6,969 nucleotides of DNA from Ascidiaceihabitans sp. (lineage in GTDB: Bacteria; Pseudomonadota; Alphaproteobacteria; Rhodobacterales; Rhodobacteraceae), in contig JALZUL010000168.1 in the NCBI GenBank assembly GCA_023301665.1, positions 1 to 6,969 on the forward strand, read 5' to 3'. The position numbers were made by a program, and so were the translations under genes. Position 1 is the first letter of the stretch, and every line of letters starts with the position of its first letter. Below the pieces are notes generated by a model, which searched no databases, was not told where the DNA came from, and saw nothing but the letters and a program-made list of their open reading frames with translations. This document shows, piece after piece, positions 1 through 5,687 of this stretch.

Positions 1-276
1 GGCCGAAGCATCATGCGTCCAGTGTTCAAACACGCCCCTGTCTTTGGTCAACAGGTTAGACAGGTGTGCCGGGCGATAATGCTGACGGCGGGACCACATA
101 ATCAAATCATGAGCGCGGGCAAAAGTGTTCACCGAATCCAGTTGAACAAACCCTAGATCGTCCACAACACTTTGCAGATCATCCCCTTTGCCTGCCCCAG
201 TTGGCGCATGGCTCAGCCCGTGTTTACCAAGAAACAGACGGCGAGCACGGGCATTGGTCAGAACGGGAACTGTCAT
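1..276 (-). CDS. YcaQ/AlkZ-type winged-helix DNA glycosylase, N-terminal 92 residues (partial)
   Basis: The first 92 codons of a leftward gene are visible; the 3' end lies beyond the left edge. My translation begins MTVPVLTNARARRLFLGKHG and resembles the N-terminus of E. coli YcaQ. It has the segment FVQLDSVNTFARAHDLIMWSR (residues 43-63) and then a Tyr-rich stretch and EHWTHDAS near residue 84. Family knowledge: YcaQ and AlkZ are HTH_42 winged-helix glycosylases that unhook DNA interstrand crosslinks and excise bulky N-alkyl purines, using a Q-hydrophobic-D/Q catalytic motif. That motif is seen here as Q45-L46-D47, the YcaQ-like (QxD) form. The ATG at 276-274 is the first in this frame after the divergent gap, and a weak purine-rich GAGAG lies about 10 nt upstream of it. 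The gene faces away from smpB. The family call is fairly firm; the substrate is inferred. Confidence 0.8.
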   Translation of the reverse strand, partial: MTVPVLTNARARRLFLGKHGLSHAPTGAGKGDDLQSVVDDLGFVQLDSVNTFARAHDLIMWSRRQHYRPAHLSNLLTKDRGVFEHWTHDASA

Positions 277-364
277 GGCGGGAATTCTCTCATGAAGGGT
301 ACACCTCAACTCTGCCCTGTCCGGCCTTGTGCAGCAACGCCCTATCGCCTATCTCAGTCCGACC

Positions 365-847
365 ATGGCAAACAAAAAGAAACCCAAAGAAAAGACGAAC
401 TATAAGGTCATCGCCGAAAATCGGCGGGCCCGGTACGACTATGCCATTGATGAAGATCTCGAAGTTGGGATCATTCTGCAGGGCTCCGAAGTAAAGTCAC
501 TTCGGATTGGCCAGTCGAATATCGCAGAAAGCTACGCGTCTGTTGATGATGGTGAACTGTGGCTGACAAACGCCTATATCGCGCCGTACGAAGCCGCCAT
601 GTTCCCGCACGAGCCACGCGCAAAACGCAAACTTCTTGTGCGCCAACGCGAGCTGACCAAAATGGCCATCGCGACCCAACGTGAGGGCATGACCCTTGTG
701 CCTTTAGTGATGTATTTCAACGACAAAGGCATGGTGAAGCTCAAGATCGCGACGGCCAAAGGTAAAAAGAACCACGACAAGCGCGCCACCGAGGCAAAGC
801 GCGATTGGGGTCGTCAGCAACAACGTTTGCTGCGCCACGGGGAATAA
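365..847 (+). CDS. smpB: SsrA-binding protein SmpB
   Basis: This 160-residue protein is the tmRNA partner in trans-translation: it binds the tRNA-like domain of SsrA and helps it enter stalled ribosomes. Family hallmarks are present: NRRARYDY (19-26), LQGSEVKSLR (38-47), HEPRAKRKLL (82-91), and the basic VKLKIATAKGKKNHDKR segment (124-140). The last of these leads into the helical C-terminal tail (RDWGRQQQRLLRHGE), which in known SmpBs enters the mRNA channel. Length is normal for the family. I chose the ATG at 365 because SmpB usually starts with M-A-x-K. An in-frame GTG at 329 would add 12 residues with no family match. No convincing Shine-Dalgarno sequence precedes 365, so translation may be weak or use a very short leader. 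The tmRNA gene ssrA is not in this window. The gene diverges from the glycosylase gene on its left. Confidence 0.96.
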   Translation: MANKKKPKEKTNYKVIAENRRARYDYAIDEDLEVGIILQGSEVKSLRIGQSNIAESYASVDDGELWLTNAYIAPYEAAMFPHEPRAKRKLLVRQRELTKMAIATQREGMTLVPLVMYFNDKGMVKLKIATAKGKKNHDKRATEAKRDWGRQQQRLLRHGE

Positions 848-876
848 GTCCTTAAATCTCCCAGCTTGCTCCATCC

Positions 877-905
877 TCGAAAGCTGTTAACGTTTCGCTC
901 ATAAA
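877..905 (+). promoter_or_regulatory. Possible sigma-70-type promoter for the small glycine-rich gene
   Basis: TCGAAA (877-882) and CATAAA (900-905) each match four of six consensus positions and lie 17 bp apart, about 36 bp before the ATG at 942. The match is weak and was found by eye. Read-through from smpB is equally possible because no terminator follows smpB. Confidence 0.25.
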
Positions 906-926
906 TTGGGCAATACGCCTGACAAT

Positions 927-932
927 AAAGGA
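927..932 (+). promoter_or_regulatory. Ribosome binding site fixing the start at 942
   Basis: AAAGGA lies 9 nt before the ATG at 942. It favours this start over an in-frame TTG at 906, which would add 12 polar residues unlike the rest of the protein. Confidence 0.7.
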
Positions 933-941
933 CCGGGGACT

Positions 942-1238
942 ATGGAAACACTCATTACACAACTTATCGCAGGTGCAGTTGGCGGCAACGCAGCAGGCGC
1001 CGGCCTCAAAGGCTCATCAATGGGCACAATGCTCAACACGGTTGTCGGCCTGATCGGCGGCGCAGGCGGCGGTCAAATTCTTGGCATGCTATCCGGTGGT
1101 GCGGCCGCAGTTGCTGGCGAAGCAGCAGCGCCCGGCATGGACATGGGCGGCATTCTTGGCTCTGTTGTTGGTGGTGGCGCTGGTGGCGCGATCCTAACTG
1201 CCGTTGTTGGCATGGTTAAAAATAAGATGGCAGGCTAA
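942..1238 (+). CDS. Small glycine-zipper hydrophobic protein, unknown function
   Basis: This is a 98-residue protein made almost wholly of Gly, Ala and aliphatic residues, with no signal-peptide cleavage pattern and a short basic C-terminus (VKNKMAG). Three related segments can be aligned: residues 12-22 (AVGGNAAGAGL), 37-47 (LIGGAGGGQIL) and 75-85 (VVGGGAGGAIL). The pattern is two hydrophobics, GG, three small residues (the last a Gly), two variable positions and Leu. Such spacing is typical of glycine-zipper segments that pack tightly in membranes or oligomers. A more acidic, Met-rich linker (EAAAPGMDMGG, 60-70) separates the second and third. I recall similar unnamed proteins in other Rhodobacterales but know no function for them. 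It is monocistronic or co-transcribed with smpB, and is closed by a strong terminator. It could be an inner-membrane assembly or an amphitropic protein. Confidence 0.8.
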   Translation: METLITQLIAGAVGGNAAGAGLKGSSMGTMLNTVVGLIGGAGGGQILGMLSGGAAAVAGEAAAPGMDMGGILGSVVGGGAGGAILTAVVGMVKNKMAG

Positions 1239-1257
1239 AGTCGGCGTCATTGATTTG

Positions 1258-1287
1258 AAAAGGGCGTCCCAAGCGGGCGCCCTTTTT
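1258..1287 (+). terminator. Intrinsic terminator after the glycine-zipper gene
   Basis: A 12-bp stem (1258-1269 with 1275-1286) has one G-U pair, GC-rich centre GGGCGUCC/GGGCGCCC and a 5-nt loop CAAGC. The A4/U4 base of the stem runs into a U5 tract at 1283-1287. It separates the left genes from the sseA operon. Confidence 0.92.
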
Positions 1288-1374
1288 GCATTTGGGCCAA
1301 TGTTTGCTTGTCAGCATGGGTCCGCCGCGTTAGTCACACCCTCGATCTTTCCGGCGCAACGTGTGGCGCATTTT

Positions 1375-1379
1375 GGGGA
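1375..1379 (+). promoter_or_regulatory. Ribosome binding site for sseA
   Basis: GGGGA lies 7 nt before the ATG at 1387. The open frame continues 61 codons upstream to 1204, but that extension overlaps the preceding gene and spans its terminator, so 1387 is the supported start. Confidence 0.6.
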
Positions 1380-1386
1380 CTACAGT

Positions 1387-2235
1387 ATGACTGACGATCC
1401 ACAAACACTGGTCAGCACGGACTGGCTCGCGGCGCATCTCAAGGATGCAGATCTGCGCATATTCGATGCGACGTGGTTCCTGCCCGCCATGGAACGCGAT
1501 GCGAAAGCTGAATACGCAGCAGGGCATATTCCCGGCGCGCGTTTCTTCGATATCGACGAAATCGCGGATTTGCGGTCAGAACTGCCGCACATGGTGCCCC
1601 CTGTTGAAAAATTCATGTCCCGCATGCGAGCCATGGGCGTCGGCGACGGCCACCAAGTCGTGGTCTACGATGCGTTGGGGCTTTTTTCGGCTGCGCGCGT
1701 GTGGTGGTTGTTCCGCATGATGGGGCAAAAAAACATCGCTGTCCTAGATGGGGGCCTGCCCAAATGGTTGGCCGACGGTCACCCAATTACAAAAGACAAA
1801 CCTACAATCCGCGACCGTCACATGACCGTCGCACAAAAAAAGCATCTTGTGCGCGACGTGACAGAGGTCGCACGGGCGGCCAAATTAGGTGATCATACGA
1901 TCATTGATGCGCGCGGCGCAGACCGTTTTCGCGGCGAAGCAGACGAGCCACGGCCCGGCATGCGCAAGGGGCATATCCCCGGTTCAACGAACGTCCCATA
2001 CACCACGCTGTTATATACAAACGGCACGATGAAAGATCCTGACGGCATTCGTGCCGTCTTTCAAACGGCCGGGGCTGACCTGACAAAACCCGTCATCACG
2101 ACGTGTGGCTCAGGTGTGACAGCGGCGATCTTGGCGCTGGCACTCGAACGGATCGGAAAGACCGATCATTCATTATACGACGGCTCGTGGTCTGAATGGG
2201 GCATGTACGCCGATCTCCCGATAGAAACCGGATAA
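1387..2235 (+). CDS. sseA: 3-mercaptopyruvate sulfurtransferase (tandem rhodanese)
   Basis: This 282-residue cytoplasmic enzyme moves the sulfane sulfur of 3-mercaptopyruvate to thiols, cyanide or thioredoxin, giving pyruvate and a persulfide. Two rhodanese domains are seen. The N-terminal one (about 8-130) has the usual AGHIPGARFFDID segment but Asp95 where a catalytic Cys would be. The C-terminal one (about 155-280) has the active-site loop CGSGVTA with Cys240. CGSGVTA is the signature that separates mercaptopyruvate sulfurtransferases from thiosulfate-preferring rhodaneses (CRxGxR loops). Arginines around 177-193 (DARGADRFRGEADEPRPG) match the substrate-binding region of SseA. Length agrees with E. 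coli SseA (281). The aminotransferase gene starts 4 nt after the stop, so the two are almost surely one operon. Some databases may label it generic thiosulfate sulfurtransferase. Confidence 0.93.
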   Translation: MTDDPQTLVSTDWLAAHLKDADLRIFDATWFLPAMERDAKAEYAAGHIPGARFFDIDEIADLRSELPHMVPPVEKFMSRMRAMGVGDGHQVVVYDALGLFSAARVWWLFRMMGQKNIAVLDGGLPKWLADGHPITKDKPTIRDRHMTVAQKKHLVRDVTEVARAAKLGDHTIIDARGADRFRGEADEPRPGMRKGHIPGSTNVPYTTLLYTNGTMKDPDGIRAVFQTAGADLTKPVITTCGSGVTAAILALALERIGKTDHSLYDGSWSEWGMYADLPIETG

Positions 2236-2239
2236 AACG

Positions 2240-3424
2240 ATGTTTGAAAAATTAATTGCCCAACCGGCAGACAAAATTCTCGCCCTCATGGCGGCATACA
2301 AAGCAGACCCACGCGACAACAAGGTCGATCTTGGGGTTGGCGTCTACAAAGACGCCTCTGGCAATACGCCTGTGATGCGTGCCGTGAAAGAAGCCGAACG
2401 TCGCATTTTGGCGGACCAAGACTCAAAGGCCTACACTGGTCTTGCGGGTGATCCAGCCTTTAGCAACGCGATGATCGATCTGGTGTTGGGTGACACTGTG
2501 GCACGCGATCGGATCGCAGCGGTGGCAACACCCGGTGGAACAGGGGCTATCCGCCAAGCGCTCGAATTGATCAAAATGGCCGCACCCGATGCAACGGTCT
2601 GGCTGTCCAATCCGACGTGGCCAAACCACCCGTCGATTATCAAATACCTCGGTATGAAAATGGCAGAGTACCGCTACTTTGACAGCGCCACCCGCGACGT
2701 TGATTTCGCAGGGCTCATGGAAGACCTCGGCGGGGTGCCAGCCGGTGACATCGTGTTGGTTCACGGATGCTGCCACAACCCAACAGGGGCGAACCTGACA
2801 GCAGGGCAGATGGGCGACGTCATTGCCCTGCTAAAGTCGCGCGGCGCTATTCCACTTGTCGATATCGCCTACCAAGGTTTCGGAGACGGTCTTGACGATG
2901 ATGCGGCCGCAACCCGGGCAATTGCATCTTCGTTTGACGAAGTGCTGATCGCAGCGTCGTGTTCAAAGAATTTCGGCGTCTACCGCGAACGTACCGGCAT
3001 CTTGATGGCGATCTCAGCAACAGCAGATGGGCAGCCGCTTACACAACAGACGCTCGCGTTCCTGAACCGTCAGAACTATTCGTTCCCGCCCGACCATGGG
3101 GCACGCGTCGTGACAACCATCCTAACAGACCCCGACTTACGGGCAGATTGGGAAGCAGAGTTGGAAGAGACCCGCAATGGTATGCTTGCCTTGCGCCAAC
3201 AACTCGCGGACGAATTGAAACGCCTGACGAACTCTGACCGCTTCAATTTCTTAGCGGATCACCGGGGCATGTTCTCACGCCTTGGCACAACACCTGAGAT
3301 GGTCGAAAAACTGCGGGCCGAACATGGGATTTATATGGTCGGTGACAGCCGGATGAATATCGCCGGACTGAATGAAAAAACGGTTCCTGTCCTTGCGAAA
3401 GCAATTGTTGAGGCCGGTATCTAA
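2240..3424 (+). CDS. Class I aminotransferase, aspartate/aromatic amino acid type
   Basis: This 394-residue PLP enzyme of the AspC/TyrB group transfers amino groups between aspartate, aromatic or related amino acids and 2-oxoglutarate. Visible family residues are LGVGVYKD (31-38), TPGGTGA (97-103), Trp127 in TWPNH (PLP stacking), Asn180 in HGCCHNPTG, Asp208 and Tyr211 in VDIAYQGF, and the Schiff-base Lys243 in SCSKNFGVYRERTG. Arg277 in NRQNYSFPP and Arg371 in SRMNIAG are the two substrate carboxylate arginines. Both AspC and TyrB share these residues, so the sequence does not settle substrate preference; I therefore give no symbol. The start 4 nt after sseA with no strong Shine-Dalgarno suggests translational coupling. 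The neighbour suggests that cysteine (to 3-mercaptopyruvate) may be one substrate, an inference from known cysteine aminotransferase activity of this family. Confidence 0.93.
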   Translation: MFEKLIAQPADKILALMAAYKADPRDNKVDLGVGVYKDASGNTPVMRAVKEAERRILADQDSKAYTGLAGDPAFSNAMIDLVLGDTVARDRIAAVATPGGTGAIRQALELIKMAAPDATVWLSNPTWPNHPSIIKYLGMKMAEYRYFDSATRDVDFAGLMEDLGGVPAGDIVLVHGCCHNPTGANLTAGQMGDVIALLKSRGAIPLVDIAYQGFGDGLDDDAAATRAIASSFDEVLIAASCSKNFGVYRERTGILMAISATADGQPLTQQTLAFLNRQNYSFPPDHGARVVTTILTDPDLRADWEAELEETRNGMLALRQQLADELKRLTNSDRFNFLADHRGMFSRLGTTPEMVEKLRAEHGIYMVGDSRMNIAGLNEKTVPVLAKAIVEAGI

Positions 3425-3428
3425 AACC

Positions 3429-3467
3429 GAACGGGGCGCGCCATAGTGGTGACGTCCCGTTTCTTTT
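3429..3467 (+). terminator. Intrinsic terminator after the sseA-aminotransferase operon
   Basis: A stem of about 10 bp (3429-3438 with 3453-3462, core AACGGG/CCCGTT with two G-U pairs) carries a 14-nt loop that can itself form CCA/TGG. It is followed by the T-rich run TTTCTTTT ending at 3467. It lies only 5 nt past the stop codon. Confidence 0.75.
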
Positions 3468-3535
3468 GGTCAAAAGTACCTCCGCCGGAGGCCCTAATTT
3501 TCGTGAAAATTTGACCGATTTTTCAAGAAAAATCG
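3464..3535. repeat. Cluster of four short palindromes, possible dispersed intergenic repeat
   Basis: Four perfect inverted repeats follow each other in 72 bp: TTTTG-GT-CAAAA (3464-3475), CCTCCG-C-CGGAGG (3479-3491), AATTTTC-GT-GAAAATT (3496-3511) and a 9-bp arm pair CGATTTTTC-AA-GAAAAATCG (3516-3535). In addition GGTCAAA (3468-3474) is complementary to TTTGACC (3510-3516), so the second and third can be enclosed in a cloverleaf-like fold. The CCTCCGCCGGAGG core next to AAAAGTA resembles repeated intergenic sequence I associate with Roseobacter-group genomes, but copy number cannot be tested from one window. No open reading frame fits here. The first arm overlaps the T-run of the upstream terminator. 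Confidence 0.6.
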
Positions 3536-3560
3536 CACCTCCCCACACCAAATGCTGCAC

Positions 3561-3629
3561 TTGCGAAATGATCCTTGCTAGTGATCACGCAATAATCTAC
3601 CCCTTGGGGTAAGTTTTACGTAATTTTAC
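3561..3629. promoter_or_regulatory. Candidate regulatory region upstream of mcl1
   Basis: Several short symmetric elements are seen in this stretch. TTGCG (3561-3565) is complementary to CGCAA (3588-3592) and they enclose two TGATC copies (3569, 3582). TACCCC-TT-GGGGTA (3598-3611) is a perfect palindrome. TTTTAC occurs at 3614 and 3624, exactly 10 bp apart. This is consistent with operator sites for control of mcl1. No confident -35/-10 pair could be assigned and the regulator is unknown. Confidence 0.35.
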
Positions 3630-3646
3630 TACGCAAAGGACGATGT

Positions 3647-4603
3647 ATGTCATTCCGCCTGCAACCTGCCGCCCCTGCCCGTCCAAACCGCTGCCAACTC
3701 TTCGGGCCGGGCTCAAACACCAAACTTTTCCCGAAAATGGCGGCGTCTGATGCAGATGTGATCAACCTCGACCTCGAGGACTCGGTCTCACCGTCAGACA
3801 AGGATAGCGCGCGCGCCAATATCATCGCGGCGATCAACACAATCGACTGGAACACGAAATACCTGTCCGTGCGGATCAACTCCCTCGACACGCCCTATTG
3901 GTACCGCGACGTGGTGGACCTGCTCGAACAAGCAGGCGACCGGATCGATCAGATCATGATCCCAAAAGTCGGCAGCGCGGCAGATGTCTACGCGGTTGAT
4001 GCATTGATCACAGCGATTGAAACCGCAAAGGGACGGGCTAAGCCTGTGTCCCTCGAAGTGATCATCGAATCCGCCGCAGGCATCGCCAACGTCTTGGAAA
4101 TCGCCGGGTCATCGCCACGCCTACAAGCCATGTCACTTGGGGCAGCGGACTTTGCAGCCTCCATGGGGATGCAAACAACTGGCATCGGTGGAACGCAAGA
4201 AAACTACTACATGCAGCACGGCGACACTCGGCATTTCTCAGACCCATGGCACTGGGCGCAAACCGCTATCGTGGCGGCGTGCCGAACACATGGCATCCTG
4301 CCCGTTGACGGACCCTTTGGCGATTTCTCCGATGACGCAGGTTTCCGGGCACAAGCCAGACGATCAGCAACGCTGGGGATGGTTGGCAAATGGGCGATCC
4401 ACCCCAAACAAATCGCGCTCGCCAACGAGGTGTTCACACCGTCCGTTGAGGCCGTAGCAGAGGCCCGTGAAATTCTGGCCGCCATGGCAGACGCTAAAGC
4501 CCGCGGCGAAGGGGCCACCGTCTACAAAGGCCGTTTGGTGGACATCGCCTCCATCAAACAGGCCGAAGTCATTGTGGCACAGTCCGAACTAATCGCAGGC
4601 TAA
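3647..4603 (+). CDS. mcl1: L-malyl-CoA/beta-methylmalyl-CoA lyase
   Basis: This CitE-like lyase of 318 residues interconverts (2R,3S)-beta-methylmalyl-CoA with propionyl-CoA plus glyoxylate, and L-malyl-CoA with acetyl-CoA plus glyoxylate. These are steps of the ethylmalonyl-CoA pathway for acetyl-CoA assimilation. As I recall it, the sequence closely follows R. sphaeroides Mcl1, also 318 residues (opening MSFRLQPA, long shared stretches such as MSLGAADFAASMGMQTTGIG). All four key residues known from the structures fall at their published numbers: Arg76, the Mg ligands Glu141 and Asp168, and Asp299 (GRLVDI), which comes from the neighbouring subunit. The RBS AAAGGA (3635-3640) is 6 nt before the ATG; another ATG at 3643 is out of frame. 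It has its own leader and is followed by a strong hairpin, so it may be monocistronic. The related thioesterase Mcl2 is unlikely given the lyase match. Confidence 0.96.
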   Translation: MSFRLQPAAPARPNRCQLFGPGSNTKLFPKMAASDADVINLDLEDSVSPSDKDSARANIIAAINTIDWNTKYLSVRINSLDTPYWYRDVVDLLEQAGDRIDQIMIPKVGSAADVYAVDALITAIETAKGRAKPVSLEVIIESAAGIANVLEIAGSSPRLQAMSLGAADFAASMGMQTTGIGGTQENYYMQHGDTRHFSDPWHWAQTAIVAACRTHGILPVDGPFGDFSDDAGFRAQARRSATLGMVGKWAIHPKQIALANEVFTPSVEAVAEAREILAAMADAKARGEGATVYKGRLVDIASIKQAEVIVAQSELIAG

Positions 4604-4604
4604 T

Positions 4605-4652
4605 GGGTCGGCGGGAGGGGTGTCGGCGCAGCCGCACGTCTCCCGCCGAACC
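4605..4652 (+). other. Strong GC-rich hairpin between mcl1 and accA
   Basis: TCGGCGGGAG (4608-4617) pairs perfectly with CTCCCGCCGA (4640-4649). The base may be extended by GG/CC across one mismatch. Inside, GTG (4620-4622) with CAC (4635-4637) and CGGC (4624-4627) with GCCG (4631-4634) build an upper stem with a GCA loop. It begins 2 nt after the mcl1 stop. No T-run follows, so it is not a canonical intrinsic terminator; it could be a Rho-assisted 3' end, an mRNA-stabilising structure or a differential-expression element. Confidence 0.7.
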
Positions 4653-4667
4653 TCAAAGACCAAACCA

Positions 4668-4697
4668 TTGCAAAACAACCCCACCAATGACTATATC
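4668..4697 (+). promoter_or_regulatory. Possible promoter for accA
   Basis: TTGCAA (4668-4673) and TATATC (4692-4697) are separated by 18 bp. Each matches four of six sigma-70 consensus positions, and they end 23 bp before the accA ATG. It lies downstream of the hairpin, as an independent accA promoter would. The evidence is by eye only. Confidence 0.3.
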
Positions 4698-4720
4698 GTG
4701 CCAAAGAACAAAGGCGCGTC

Positions 4721-5683
4721 ATGACTCAATATCTTGAATTCGAAAAACCACTGGCAGAAATCGAAGGCAAAGCGAATGAGCTGCGCGCCATGGCCAATGA
4801 AACCCCCGAAGCTGAGGTCGGAAAAGAAGCTGACCAGCTTGACCAAAAAGCAGCCGATCTGCTTGAAAAGCTCTATGCAAACTTGACCCCTTGGCAAAAA
4901 TGCCAAGTCGCGCGTCATCCCGAACGCCCCCACTGCATGGATTACATAGACGCCATTTTCACCGAATACACACCACTGGCTGGTGACCGCAACTTTGCAG
5001 ACGATCACGCCGTGATGGGTGGCATCGCGCGGCTTGATGGGCGTCCCGTGATGGTGATCGGCCACGAAAAAGGCAACGACACCAAATCCCGGATCGCGCG
5101 CAATTTCGGCATGGCCCGCCCCGAAGGATATCGCAAAGCCATTCGCCTGATGGATATGGCCGACCGTTTCGGACTGCCTGTCATCACACTTGTTGACACA
5201 CCGGGCGCCTACCCCGGCAAAGGGGCCGAAGAACGCGGTCAGTCCGAAGCCATCGCGAGATCCACAGAAAAGTGTCTGGCGTTGTCCGTGCCCCTGATTT
5301 CGGTGGTGATCGGCGAAGGCGGGTCTGGCGGCGTTGTGGCATTTGCAACGGCGAACCGTGTCGCGATGCTTGAACATTCCATCTATTCCGTGATCAGCCC
5401 CGAGGGGTGCGCATCCATCCTTTGGAAAGACGCCGCCAAAGCCAATGAGGCCGCAGAGGCTTTGCGCCTGACGGCCCAGAACCTCAAAGAAATTGGTGTC
5501 TGCGATATGGTTATCACAGAGCCAAAGGGCGGCGCGCACCGCAGCCCAACAGCGGCAATTGAATCGGTTCAGCAGACGCTTATCGCAATGGTTGACGAAC
5601 TGTCAGAACTGTCAGGGGCAGACGTTCGCAATGCGCGGCGTCAAAAGTACCTCAACCTTGGGGCCATAGGTCTGGCTGCATAG
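4721..5683 (+). CDS. accA: Acetyl-CoA carboxylase carboxyltransferase subunit alpha
   Basis: This 320-residue cytoplasmic subunit pairs with AccD as an A2B2 carboxyltransferase that passes carboxyl from carboxybiotin on AccB to acetyl-CoA, giving malonyl-CoA for fatty acid synthesis. E. coli AccA has 319 residues. The N-terminal 55 residues (YLEFEKPLAEIEGK onward) form the usual charged helical or coiled-coil segment. The crotonase-fold core shows HPERPHCMDYI (66-76), GHEKGNDTKSRIARNFG (114-130), VDTPGAYPG (158-166), the glycine-rich GEGGSGG oxyanion loop (198-204) and SVISPEGCASILWKD (223-237). No zinc finger is present, as expected because that belongs to AccD. The RBS AAAGG (4710-4714) is 6 nt before the ATG. 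The next gene begins 4 nt after the stop. accD and the biotin subunits are not in this window. Confidence 0.97.
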   Translation: MTQYLEFEKPLAEIEGKANELRAMANETPEAEVGKEADQLDQKAADLLEKLYANLTPWQKCQVARHPERPHCMDYIDAIFTEYTPLAGDRNFADDHAVMGGIARLDGRPVMVIGHEKGNDTKSRIARNFGMARPEGYRKAIRLMDMADRFGLPVITLVDTPGAYPGKGAEERGQSEAIARSTEKCLALSVPLISVVIGEGGSGGVVAFATANRVAMLEHSIYSVISPEGCASILWKDAAKANEAAEALRLTAQNLKEIGVCDMVITEPKGGAHRSPTAAIESVQQTLIAMVDELSELSGADVRNARRQKYLNLGAIGLAA

Positions 5684-5687
5684 CGAC

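Noticed and set aside
327..355. TTGTGC and TATCTC as a sigma-70 promoter for smpB
   Set aside because: Each hexamer matches only three of six consensus positions, no better than chance.
172..494. Plus-strand frames over the glycosylase and smpB starts
   Set aside because: They run antisense to the glycosylase gene or overlap smpB in another frame, and resemble no known protein.
878..897. CGAAA/TTTCG hairpin after smpB as a terminator
   Set aside because: Only 5 bp of AT-rich pairing with a 10-nt loop and no T-run follow the stop codon.
1204..1386. N-terminal extension of sseA by 61 codons
   Set aside because: It overlaps the end of the glycine-zipper gene and crosses an intrinsic terminator; the family start and RBS are at 1387.
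3243..3560. Minus-strand frame of 105 codons over the aminotransferase end and intergenic region
   Set aside because: It crosses the terminator and palindromes, has no recognisable domain, and its composition looks like a shadow frame.
3561..3582. Possible PccR/ScfR-type site (paired TTTGCAAA-like motifs) before mcl1
   Set aside because: TTGCGAAA and CTTGCTAG match poorly and their spacing (14 bp between TTGC cores) does not fit the paired motif as I recall it.
4691..5539. A 282-codon open frame on the minus strand opposite accA
   Set aside because: It lies wholly antisense to a clear accA, has a Cys/His/Phe-rich composition typical of mirrored codon bias, and shows no family motif.
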